NCBI GenBank assembly: GCA_016707685.1
Contig: JADJHE010000010.1
Span: forward strand, 1-64,000
Direction of reading: 5' to 3'
Length of the DNA: 64,000 nucleotides
DNA from: Bacteroidota bacterium
Lineage (GTDB): Bacteria > Bacteroidota > Bacteroidia > 2-12-FULL-35-15
Below, piece after piece: positions 56,388 through 64,000 of this stretch. The stretch's first letter is position 1. Every line of letters begins with the position of its first letter. The notes beneath the pieces are model-generated. The model searched no databases. It saw only the letters and a list, made by a program, of their open reading frames with translations, and was not told the DNA's origin. The position numbers were made by a program, and so were the translations under genes.

Positions 56388-57899
56388 TTATTTTACAACC
56401 ATCATTCGCTTTGTTTCCGAATAAACAATTTTGTTATTGTTTTTCATTTCTATTTTATAGAAATAACTTCCATCAGCATATTTTTCTAAATCAGCAATTT
56501 CAACAGAATGTTTTCCGATTGACATTTCTTGATTCAAAATTGATTTTACCTTACGACCAGTAACATCAAACAGTTCAATGGAAACTGTAGCATTTTGAGC
56601 TAAAGCATAATCAATCTGAGTTTTTCCACTAGTTGGATTTGGGTAATTTTGTCCGATTACATTTTCAAATGCATCAGTAGCATCAATACCTAATGTGCTT
56701 GGACAAATTCTATAGATAGCACCCGTTGTGGTATAACCTCCTTTTAAAGCATAGATACAACCGTTTGTTCCTTGTTTAATATCAGTAATGCCACCAGCAG
56801 TGATATCAGCAAAGGTTACTTTACTTGTAACAATATCGTAAGCAGGAGCATTTCCTAAGGTAAGATCATATATTCTTCCGTAATCATTATCGGCAACCAA
56901 TATATGATTATCAAACTCAGGCATAACCGTTCCAGAATAATACAAACAGCCCGAAACAGCCGGCAATGGAACACCCCAAGTAGTTAAAGGAGCTGTAAAT
57001 GCTGGATTTGAACAGGGAGTTGTTGTAGCTGTACCAGAAGGATCGGCTACAAAATTCCCTTCACATGTAGCCCAACCATAATTAGCGCCTTTGTGGATAA
57101 TATTAAATTCATCCCAGTCGTTCCACCCATTTTCGGAAACATACATACTGTCAGTAACTGGACTAAAACACATCCCGAAATTATTACGGTGACCATACGA
57201 CCAAATACGATCGTCATTACCAGTTAAAGGATTTCCGTCATCATAAAATGGATTATCTGTTGGAATTGTTCCATCAGTATTTATTCTTAAAATTTTACCA
57301 TATGGATTTGTTAATTTATTCGCATAGTTTAAAGTTGGATTACCTTGATTAAATGCGATGTCGCCAATTTCAATGTATAACTTTGTTGGCTCGCCTGGAT
57401 TAATTTTGATAATTCCACCAAAGTGATTACCAGGATAAGTGCCTGATGTAGCATATTGATGGTCTAAAATCAATGTAGGATTTGTTCCAACATTAGCATT
57501 TTCGGTTAAACGAACTACGCGTATTCTAAAATCGGTTTGTGCAGTATTACGATAATTATAATATGCATATACATAGTGATTGGTTGCAAAATCAGGATCT
57601 ACAGTAATTCCAAGCAACCCTCTTTCAAAATTTGAATCGACAAAACTTGTTAAATCATAAAAATTACCTAATGCAGTACCACTTGCAGTGAATATTTTAA
57701 TAAACGCATTTGCTGCAGGGAATGAATTGTCGCCTTTTTGAGTGATTAAATAGCGACCATCAGGCAACCAGTCGAATGCAACAGGATAGCGTAAATTGTT
57801 TATAATTGTAGTTTGAGTATAATTTGTGGGCAAGGTTTGAGCCTCAACCGAAGTTGATAAACTCAAAGCAATTGAAAGTGATAGTATTATTTTTTTCAT
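56388..57899 (-). CDS. PQQ-type sugar dehydrogenase (glucose/sorbosone dehydrogenase) with T9SS type A sorting domain
   Basis: The ATG at 57899 is preferred because it begins a good signal peptide (MKKIILSLSIALSLSTSVEA) and because TATATTTG at 57924-57931 would be its -7 element. About 503 residues. A six-bladed propeller of the soluble glucose/sorbosone dehydrogenase type: LRYPVAFDWLPDGRYLITQK, ERGLLGITVDPDFATNHYVY, GNHFGGIIKI and IWSYGHRNNFGMCF. The end is a T9SS type A sorting domain (GQNYPNPTSGKTQIDYALA, DGSYFYKI). Secreted. Substrate not defined. Confidence 0.9.
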   Translation of the reverse strand: MKKIILSLSIALSLSTSVEAQTLPTNYTQTTIINNLRYPVAFDWLPDGRYLITQKGDNSFPAANAFIKIFTASGTALGNFYDLTSFVDSNFERGLLGITVDPDFATNHYVYAYYNYRNTAQTDFRIRVVRLTENANVGTNPTLILDHQYATSGTYPGNHFGGIIKINPGEPTKLYIEIGDIAFNQGNPTLNYANKLTNPYGKILRINTDGTIPTDNPFYDDGNPLTGNDDRIWSYGHRNNFGMCFSPVTDSMYVSENGWNDWDEFNIIHKGANYGWATCEGNFVADPSGTATTTPCSNPAFTAPLTTWGVPLPAVSGCLYYSGTVMPEFDNHILVADNDYGRIYDLTLGNAPAYDIVTSKVTFADITAGGITDIKQGTNGCIYALKGGYTTTGAIYRICPSTLGIDATDAFENVIGQNYPNPTSGKTQIDYALAQNATVSIELFDVTGRKVKSILNQEMSIGKHSVEIADLEKYADGSYFYKIEMKNNNKIVYSETKRMMVVK

Positions 57900-57923
57900 A
57901 GTAATTTGGGGTTTAGAGAAGAA

Positions 57924-57931
57924 CAAATATA
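57924..57931 (-). promoter_or_regulatory. Candidate -7 promoter element of the sugar dehydrogenase gene
   Basis: TATATTTG on the minus strand, 24 bases before the start at 57899; supports that start over the longer one. Confidence 0.5.
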
Positions 57932-57972
57932 ATAAATTCGAACATTCCATGCACGTTATTTGCAATTAGTTT

Positions 57973-57980
57973 TATCTTTG
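57973..57980 (+). promoter_or_regulatory. Candidate -7 promoter element of folK, giving a near-leaderless transcript
   Basis: TATCTTTG ends five bases before the folK ATG, so transcription should begin at or just beside the start codon. Confidence 0.5.
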
Positions 57981-57985
57981 AGCCA

Positions 57986-58471
57986 ATGAATACTGCATAT
58001 GTTTTATTAGGAGGCAATAAAGGCGAAAGACTTACAAATATTGAGAAAGCAATTTCTTTCATTGAAAAATTAGTCGGTCCGATTTCTAATAAATCGAAAA
58101 TTTATGTCACAGCAGCTTGGGGTAACACAAATCAACCCGATTTTTACAACCAAGTAATTTGTGTTAGCACAAAATTATCTGCGATAGCATTACTTGAAGC
58201 CCTGCTATTAATAGAAAATAAATTAGGGAGACAAAGAGGTGATCAAAAATGGCAAGCAAGAACCATTGACTTAGATATCCTTTTTTTTAACAATGATATA
58301 ATTGATTCTCCGGATTTAAAAGTCCCTCACCCTTATTTGCATGAGCGAAAATTTACACTTGTTCCATTAGCAGAAATTGCAGCAAACTTCGTACACCCTA
58401 TTTTTAATAAGTCCATTGCAGAACTTGAAAATGAATGTAGCGATGAACTCGAAGTAAACCCTTTAATGTAA
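57986..58471 (+). CDS. folK: 2-amino-4-hydroxy-6-hydroxymethyldihydropteridine pyrophosphokinase
   Basis: HPPK, which transfers pyrophosphate from ATP to the pterin in folate synthesis. 161 residues. Features: AYVLLGGNKGERLTNIEKA, WGNTNQPDFYNQV, RQRGDQKWQARTIDLDILFFN (metal-binding aspartates in DLDIL), and VPHPYLHERKFTLVPLAEI. It is followed nine bases later by a deoxynucleoside kinase. Confidence 0.96.
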   Translation: MNTAYVLLGGNKGERLTNIEKAISFIEKLVGPISNKSKIYVTAAWGNTNQPDFYNQVICVSTKLSAIALLEALLLIENKLGRQRGDQKWQARTIDLDILFFNNDIIDSPDLKVPHPYLHERKFTLVPLAEIAANFVHPIFNKSIAELENECSDELEVNPLM

Positions 58472-58480
58472 TACTAGGAG

Positions 58481-59125
58481 ATGATTCAAGGAGCAAATTA
58501 TAATTTTATAGCCATTGAGGGAAATATTGGTGCAGGGAAAACCTCTTTTGCAACAAAATTTGCACAAGAAACGGGTGCTCGATTAATTTTAGAGCAATTT
58601 GCAGAAAACCCATTTTTGCCAAAATTTTATGAGGACCCAGAAAAACATGCCTTTCCTCTAGAATTGTCTTTTTTAGCTGAACGCTATCATCAATTGAAAA
58701 ATGAATTTAGTAATCAAGATCTTTTTCAGCCTAATCTTGTTTCAGATTATTACTTTTTGAAATGTTTGATTTTTGCAAAAGCAAACTTAAAAGGTGATGA
58801 GTTTGATTTATATACCAAATTGTTTCACATCATTAACGACTCATTGCCTAAACCAGATTTATTTGTTTTTTTATACCATAGTATCGAACGACTTCAAGAA
58901 AATATAAAAAAAAGAGGAAGAAGCTATGAACAAAACATATCAGATGACTATTTGATGAAAATTCAGACGACCTATTTTGATTTCATTAAGCAGCTAAACA
59001 ACCAGCGAATTGTAATTGTGGATGTTAACCGACTCGATTTTGTGAATATTGAAAGTGATTTCAAATTACTAAAATCCTCATTAAACGAACCTTATCAGGT
59101 AGGGATTACAAGGATTTCGCTTTAA
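58481..59125 (+). CDS. Deoxynucleoside kinase (dGK/dCK family)
   Basis: A 214-residue kinase of the dNK family, phosphorylating deoxynucleosides for salvage. Walker A is GNIGAGKTSF; the ERY-type motif appears in LAERYHQLKNEF, the LID arginines in KKRGRSYEQNI, and LILEQFAENPFLPKFY is typical. It follows folK by nine bases, so both are likely on one transcript. Which nucleoside it prefers cannot be told. Confidence 0.92.
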   Translation: MIQGANYNFIAIEGNIGAGKTSFATKFAQETGARLILEQFAENPFLPKFYEDPEKHAFPLELSFLAERYHQLKNEFSNQDLFQPNLVSDYYFLKCLIFAKANLKGDEFDLYTKLFHIINDSLPKPDLFVFLYHSIERLQENIKKRGRSYEQNISDDYLMKIQTTYFDFIKQLNNQRIVIVDVNRLDFVNIESDFKLLKSSLNEPYQVGITRISL

Positions 59126-59181
59126 ATGGCAATTATTTGTAAAATCGAGGCTTAAAAACTTTCATAATATCAAAAAATAGT

Positions 59182-59189
59182 TATTTTTG
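59182..59189 (+). promoter_or_regulatory. Candidate -7 promoter element
   Basis: TATTTTTG, 54 bases before the ATG at 59244. Confidence 0.5.
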
Positions 59190-59243
59190 CACCTTAGTAA
59201 GTATAAGTAATAAAACGTAAATTAAGATCTAACAAACAAAACA

Positions 59244-60986
59244 ATGAAAAAGCAATCTTTACAAACATTAGGTTTGGCCTTTGTTGCAGTTGTAGGCTTT
59301 ACAGCATGTAACGGACTAGGTAAATTGGTGAAAAATGCCGATAAAATTACCTACAAAGTAACTCCAGACCCAATTGAAATGCATGGCGACAGCATCGCTA
59401 CTGTTAATATTTCAGGTACATATCCTGCAAAATTATTCCCTAAAAAAGCAACAGTTACTGTTACACCTGTTATCAAATACAATGGTGGAGAAAAAACATT
59501 AAAACCAGTTACTTTAGTAGGTGAAAAAGTAGAAGGTGCTACAGGGCAAAAAATTGCTTACAAAACAGGAGGAAGCTTCTCTCACACAACTGATAAAGTA
59601 GCTTACACTCCAGAAATGAAAAATGCAACAGTAGAATTAAGAGCTACTGGAGCTGTAAAATCAAAAACAAAAGAATTACCAGCTAAAAAAGTAGCAGATG
59701 GAACTATGGTTACATCTTTATTAGTTAAAGCTGATGATAAATCAATTATTGGAAAAGATAATTTCCAAAAAATTGTTCCTCAAACAACTAACACTAACAT
59801 TTTCTTTACAATCAACCAATCTCAGGTTCGTGGTTCAGAAATGACAAGTGCTGAAAACAAAGCGTTTAAAGAATATGTGACTAAATCATCTACAAATCCT
59901 AACGTGATTTTCAAAAGCATGAACGTTTCTGCTTATGCATCTCCAGATGGTGAGTTAAGCCGCAATGCAGACTTAGCAGAAAATCGTGCGAAAGAAGCTA
60001 CAAAAGCGATGATGTCAATGTTTAAAGACAAAAAAACAAAAGTTGACACTGCTTCTAAAGAAGCATTCTACAACAAAGTAACAACTGCTGAAGATTGGGA
60101 TGGTTTCAAAAAAGCAATGGAAGCTTCTTCTATCGCTGATAAAGAATTGATCTTACGTGTATTAACAATGTATCCTGACGGAGAAGTTCGTGAAAAAGAA
60201 ATCAAAAATTTATCTAAAACGTATACTGAAGTTGCTGATCAAATTTTACCAAAATTACGTAGAGCGGCATTAACATTAAATACAGACTTAAAAAGCCGTA
60301 CTGATGAACAAATCATGGCTTTAGCTAAATCAACTTACGATAGCTTATCTGTAGAAGAAATTCTTTATGCTGCTACATTAACAAACGATTTAAACGAAAA
60401 GTTAGACATCTACAAAAAAGCTGAAACAAAATATGCTTCAGACTGGAGAACATCTAACAACGTTGGTTGCATTTATTTAATGCAAAACAAATTAAATGAT
60501 GCAGAAGCTCAATTCAAAAAAGCAGACGCAGCATCGGCTAGCAATCCAATCGTTAAAAACAACTTAGGAATTTGCGCTCGTTGGAAAGGTGATCGCAAAG
60601 CTGCAATGGACTTATTTAAATCTGCTACAAGTGCAGGTAAAGAAGTATCTTACAACATGGGTATCGTTGAAATTCAAAATGGTAATTATGGTGCAGCAGT
60701 TTCTAACTTTGGTGGCGAAAGCACATTCAATTCTGCTTTAGCTAAATTGTTAAACGGAAATTCTGATGGCGCAATGAGTACAATTGATAATTCAACTGAA
60801 AAAGAAGCTGCGTTATCATTCTACTTGAAAGCTGTTGCTGGTGCTCGTCAGGGTAAAGCTGATGTTATCACTAACAACTTAAAAGTTGCAATCCAAAAAG
60901 ATGCTTCTTTCAAACAAATGGCAAAAGAAGATGTTGAATTTATTAAATTCCGCGAAAATGCTGACTTTAAAGGTTTAACAAACTAA
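59244..60986 (+). CDS. Lipoprotein with OmpA-like and TPR regions
   Basis: A 580-residue protein. Lipobox FVAVVGFTACNG (Cys about 22). The N-terminal 170 residues look like a beta-sandwich (TVNISGTYPAKLFPKKATVT). Residues about 195-270 resemble an OmpA-type peptidoglycan-binding core (FFTINQSQVRGSE, SAYASPDGELSRNADLAENR). The C-terminal half has TPR-like helices (SDWRTSNNVGCIYLMQNKLNDA, NPIVKNNLGICARWKGD). Similar proteins are abundant in Bacteroidota envelopes, with unclear role. Codon use is markedly biased and a clean promoter and terminator flank it, which suggests strong expression. Outer membrane, periplasmic face. Confidence 0.8.
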   Translation: MKKQSLQTLGLAFVAVVGFTACNGLGKLVKNADKITYKVTPDPIEMHGDSIATVNISGTYPAKLFPKKATVTVTPVIKYNGGEKTLKPVTLVGEKVEGATGQKIAYKTGGSFSHTTDKVAYTPEMKNATVELRATGAVKSKTKELPAKKVADGTMVTSLLVKADDKSIIGKDNFQKIVPQTTNTNIFFTINQSQVRGSEMTSAENKAFKEYVTKSSTNPNVIFKSMNVSAYASPDGELSRNADLAENRAKEATKAMMSMFKDKKTKVDTASKEAFYNKVTTAEDWDGFKKAMEASSIADKELILRVLTMYPDGEVREKEIKNLSKTYTEVADQILPKLRRAALTLNTDLKSRTDEQIMALAKSTYDSLSVEEILYAATLTNDLNEKLDIYKKAETKYASDWRTSNNVGCIYLMQNKLNDAEAQFKKADAASASNPIVKNNLGICARWKGDRKAAMDLFKSATSAGKEVSYNMGIVEIQNGNYGAAVSNFGGESTFNSALAKLLNGNSDGAMSTIDNSTEKEAALSFYLKAVAGARQGKADVITNNLKVAIQKDASFKQMAKEDVEFIKFRENADFKGLTN

Positions 60987-61010
60987 ATTTACTCCTTACT
61001 ACTTATCAAA

Positions 61011-61042
61011 ATGCTCCATAGAAATATGGAGCATTTTTTTTT
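61011..61042 (+). terminator. Terminator of the OmpA/TPR lipoprotein gene
   Basis: Perfect 10-base arms ATGCTCCATA/TATGGAGCAT with a GAAA tetraloop, followed by a T tract. Confidence 0.9.
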
Positions 61043-61063
61043 CACAAATGATGAATTCAACCC

Positions 61064-61071
61064 TATATTTG
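61064..61071 (+). promoter_or_regulatory. Candidate -7 promoter element
   Basis: TATATTTG, 12 bases before the ATG at 61084. Confidence 0.5.
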
Positions 61072-61083
61072 TAAAAAAAACAA

Positions 61084-61722
61084 ATGAACTCATTCAAAAA
61101 ACTACTAACTACTACAATACTGGGTTCAGGTATGTATTTACTATACGGATTTTCATCAAGTGAAAATCCGATTACATACTCGAATCAATCATTCACTGCT
61201 AACGACACCACTAAAAAAGAGTATTACCTTGAAATGAAAGGGAATGTTCGTAAATCTAAGATAATGATAAAGAGGAGAGTAAATCCCTTGACAGCGCCCT
61301 GATTACAATATACATGAATGAAATCCCTTTTCAGAAACATGGACGAATAAAAAGGGAAATGCGCATTCAAACTTCCTTTAGGAAAAAAATTCAAAATCGA
61401 AGTCTCAAAATTAGGTTATGTATTCAAATTACTTGAAGTTGAAACAAATGTTCCGAGTGATAAAAAGGATGAATACAGCTTCAGTTTTGACATTGACATT
61501 TTTGAGGAAATAAAAAATCTGGATGTTTCTGTATTAAAAAAGCCAATTGCAAAGGTTAGTTACAACATAATTATGGAACAATTTGCATACGACATCAATT
61601 ATACTAGTAGAATCAACTTGGAGCTAAAAAAGATGTACAAGAGCTATTATTTGCTTCAAAAAATGGAAAATGATTCCATTAACAGCAATTCAAAAAAATT
61701 ACCACCTCCACCTAAAAAATAA
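61084..61722 (+). pseudogene. Exported protein of unknown function, frameshifted
   Basis: The first frame begins MNSFKKLLTTTILGSGMYLLYG (signal-like) and stops at 61302. The remaining sequence is open in other frames: LDSALITIYMNEIPFQK, then KLPLGKKFKIEVSKLGYVF, then a long stretch ending LPPPPKK at 61722. The breaks lie between about 61255 and 61385. The joined protein of about 210 residues has a carboxypeptidase-regulatory-like beta-sandwich in the middle (substituent, strand, KLPLGKKFKIEVSKLGY). No function recognised. Consensus error is likelier than decay. Confidence 0.65.
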
Positions 61723-61903
61723 TTCACCCATTCATTATTATGTTCCTCATAATAATGTAGTGTACTGATAAAAATGGTTTCTCTTGCTTTTTAGAGCGAT
61801 TTAAGCGCATTTAATCTAAGCTTTTACCTCTTTTTCTAGCTCAAAGCTATCACAAGCACACGGACGAAAGAAGTCTATTCTCATATAGAAATAAGACATT
61901 AAC

Positions 61904-61940
61904 AAAAAGAACAGGCTCCAAAACTGGAGCCTTTTCTTTT
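61904..61940 (-). terminator. Terminator of the type B secreted protein gene
   Basis: Arms AGGCTCCA/TGGAGCCT with flanking A and T runs, 20 bases past the stop on the minus strand. Confidence 0.8.
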
Positions 61941-61960
61941 TATTTTTTTTGTTGGATTGA

Positions 61961-64000
61961 TTAACGAACCAATGTAAACGATCCTTTTTTGAAATATTCT
62001 TTACCATCGAATCCTTTCGCTGAGATGATGTAGTAATATGTTCCATCAGGAGCAGGTACTCCACTCGCTGTTCTTCCATCCCAACCGCCATTGGTTGTAT
62101 GCCATTCGTACTCTTTTAAGCCCCAACGGTTGTATATTTCAGCATCCATTGTTTCTAAACCTTTGTTTTGTACTCCGAATATATCATTCGTTCCATCATC
62201 ATTCGGTGAGAATACGTTTGGAATAACGAATACAGAGTTTATGTAAACATCAATTGTAACACAAGCAGTATCAGCACAACCCAATCCATTATCAGCAAAC
62301 AAACAAACTGTAAATGTTCCCGTTTGATTATAAGTAAATGTTGGATCTGTTAATGTTGAAGGCAAGCCTGTTCCAAAATCCCAAACATAATTTGTTGATC
62401 CTGTACTTCCATTCGTAAATTGAACCAATAAAGGTGTTTCACCTGTATTTGGAGAAGCTGTAAAGGAAGCAACAACAGCATTTGTTGAAGTTACGTTAAA
62501 CTGACTTGAAGTAATTTGTGTAGAGCAATTGTTTCCATCTAATACAGTAAGTGTATAAGAACCAGGTCCAACGTTTGTTAAATCAATTGTTGTTCCTACT
62601 GTATCGCCAATAGCATTTGTCCAATAATAATTAACGGTAGGCTGACCAGAAACCAATACAATTCCAGTTATAGATCCTGTACTAGTTCCACAATCTGCTG
62701 ATGTTACAGTAATTGTAGTGGTATCTAAAACAGGTAATGGATTGATTGTAATTGTTACCTGACCAGAAGCACTAACACATGGTCCAACAGTTTCTGTTAC
62801 CCAGAACGTAGTTGTTCCTGTTATTCCAGTTGGAGTTAAAGGATTACCTGTACTTACCAAGGTTGTTAAACCTGCATCAGAATACCAATTAATTGTACCA
62901 CCAGATGAACCTGCAGTGATAGGGTTAATTGAAGCTCCTGCACAATAAGCAGCAGGATTGGTAACAAGTGGTGCAGTTGCAATCGGATTGATTGTCAATA
63001 CAAGACTATCCATAACACTTCCACATGCACCAGCTGGATCATTTGTTGTAATGTATAAAGTAACAACACCTGCTGCTGTATCTGCAGTAGAAGGAGTGTA
63101 AGTAGCATTTAATAAACCAGAGTTGTCAAATACTCCTGTACCACTTGTTGTCCATGTAGAACTAGTTGCGCTACCTCCTATTGATGAACCATTAAATGTT
63201 AAAGAAGCACCAGCACAGATAGATGTATCATTTCCTGCTAAAACAGTTGCTGCTTGATTAATTGTAATTTGAGTAGAATCAACTGCTTGTGCACAACCAC
63301 CAGCAGCAACAATTGTATTTGTAATGGTATACGTACCAGGTGTAGAGTTTGCTAAATCAACCTCACCAGTACTTCCATTTATTGTTAATCCAGAAGTAGA
63401 AGTAAATGCTCCAGCACTTGCCCCAACTGTAAACGATGGCAATGGATTTGTTCCTGTTTGACAGAATGGTGTTGCATATGTAAATGCAGCACTTGGAGCA
63501 GTTGTAATTGTAACCGATGCCGTTGCTGTATTCGGACATACACCATTTGTTGTGTAAGTAACGGTGTAAGTACCTAATGTACTAGCACTTAAATCGATTA
63601 AGCCTGTAGACGCATTAATAACAGCCCCAGCAGGTGAAGCTGTAAATGTTCCTCCAGCTAAACCAGTAATAGTTGCTACTGGGTCAGTACCTGTTTGGCA
63701 GTATGTTGAACCTGGATATGTAAACGATGCATCGTCCAAAGGAGTAATTAGTAATACTAAATTATCTACAGCTTGTGTACAAACTCCAGTAGGATCATCA
63801 GTTGTTATTGTTAAAGTAACGGTTCCTGCTGCAACGTCAGCTGCAGATGGGCTATACGTGCCAGTTAAGCTTGTAGCATTACTAAATGTTCCCGTTCCAC
63901 TTGTTGTCCAAGTCACAGCTGTTGCACTACCTCCCATAACTCCTGTTAAGGCAAAAGTACTTGCTTCACAAACAGAACCATCGACACCAGCATTAACCGT
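61961..64000 (-). CDS. Large secreted protein with repeat modules and a T9SS type B sorting domain, N-terminus beyond the window
   Basis: At least 680 residues, still open at base 64000. It contains two copies of a SATxxTWTTSGTGxF(D/S)N module (near 63900 and 63150), several Ig-like/SprB-like units with a TAxPFCQTGTNPLPSF pattern, a PKD domain (YVWDFGTGLPSTLTDPTFTY), and the gliding-motility-associated sorting domain (VIPNVFSPNDDGTNDIFGV ... NRWGLKEYEW ... APDGTYYYII). Exported by type IX secretion. It is a structural relative of the 48595 protein, sharing the sorting domain and PKD design but not the repeats. Confidence 0.88.
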   Translation of the reverse strand, partial: TVNAGVDGSVCEASTFALTGVMGGSATAVTWTTSGTGTFSNATSLTGTYSPSAADVAAGTVTLTITTDDPTGVCTQAVDNLVLLITPLDDASFTYPGSTYCQTGTDPVATITGLAGGTFTASPAGAVINASTGLIDLSASTLGTYTVTYTTNGVCPNTATASVTITTAPSAAFTYATPFCQTGTNPLPSFTVGASAGAFTSTSGLTINGSTGEVDLANSTPGTYTITNTIVAAGGCAQAVDSTQITINQAATVLAGNDTSICAGASLTFNGSSIGGSATSSTWTTSGTGVFDNSGLLNATYTPSTADTAAGVVTLYITTNDPAGACGSVMDSLVLTINPIATAPLVTNPAAYCAGASINPITAGSSGGTINWYSDAGLTTLVSTGNPLTPTGITGTTTFWVTETVGPCVSASGQVTITINPLPVLDTTTITVTSADCGTSTGSITGIVLVSGQPTVNYYWTNAIGDTVGTTIDLTNVGPGSYTLTVLDGNNCSTQITSSQFNVTSTNAVVASFTASPNTGETPLLVQFTNGSTGSTNYVWDFGTGLPSTLTDPTFTYNQTGTFTVCLFADNGLGCADTACVTIDVYINSVFVIPNVFSPNDDGTNDIFGVQNKGLETMDAEIYNRWGLKEYEWHTTNGGWDGRTASGVPAPDGTYYYIISAKGFDGKEYFKKGSFTLVR

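Noticed and set aside
61816..62091. Small minus-strand ORF (91 residues)
   Set aside because: It overlaps the T9SS type B gene in another frame and its text has no recognisable domain.

Overview
The window is a low-GC chromosomal segment of a member of the Bacteroidota. The basis is: type IX secretion (T9SS) C-terminal sorting domains on three secreted proteins; many genes preceded by a TAnnTTTG-type -7 element and almost none by a Shine-Dalgarno sequence; the Bacteroidota-type arginine decarboxylase; DUF5916, DUF4412 and DUF2490 families; and a TPR-fused hybrid histidine kinase. A lower rank cannot be fixed from sequence reading. I see no rRNA, tRNA, CRISPR array, insertion sequence or prophage gene. 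This is mostly ordinary core genome with a few distinctive clusters.

Layout. 1-2.3 kb: end of a SpoIIE-type phosphatase, then aspS. 2.3-7.3 kb (minus): a TPR/hybrid histidine kinase, an unknown exported protein, a HIT protein and a lipoprotein. 7.4-9.9 kb (minus): hmgA and hppD, two consecutive steps of tyrosine breakdown. 10.1-14.9 kb (minus): an SMC-like condensin operon resembling MksBEF/JetABC, with a small MORN-like secreted protein inside it and no JetD/MksG nuclease. 15.1-22.9 kb: mtaB, a badly broken DUF5916 outer-membrane protein, a Rieske protein, exported proteins, an inositol monophosphatase, a 39-residue membrane peptide and an unknown exported protein with a His...Cys pair. 23.0-27.9 kb: tig, clpP, clpX, folA and a lipoprotein. 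27.9-28.6 kb: a response regulator. 29.2-37.3 kb: an inorganic-carbon cluster (SulP transporter, beta-carbonic anhydrase, DabA, DabB, DUF2490 protein, second beta-carbonic anhydrase). 37.4-39.2 kb: an ECF sigma factor and a membrane protein that looks like its regulator. 39.3-44.1 kb: polA, a GNAT acetyltransferase and two related DUF4412-type proteins. 44.2-48.5 kb: arginine decarboxylase, arginase and argS. 48.6-64 kb: two giant T9SS type-B proteins, a UvrD/PcrA helicase, a response regulator, mqnE (futalosine menaquinone pathway), a PQQ-type sugar dehydrogenase, folK, a deoxynucleoside kinase and an OmpA-like/TPR lipoprotein.

Working together. HmgA and HppD turn 4-hydroxyphenylpyruvate into maleylacetoacetate. 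SulP, the two carbonic anhydrases and DabAB would import CO2/bicarbonate and interconvert them. The three condensin proteins should form one chromosome-organising complex. The sigma factor and the membrane protein after it form a signalling pair, and the sigma gene carries a promoter that fits self-activation.

Quality warning. At least thirteen genes, including essential ones such as aspS and polA, are interrupted by one-base shifts, mostly in homopolymers, and 54.08-54.45 kb is visibly corrupted. This pattern points to uncorrected long-read consensus errors, not gene decay. Joined genes are annotated over their full span.
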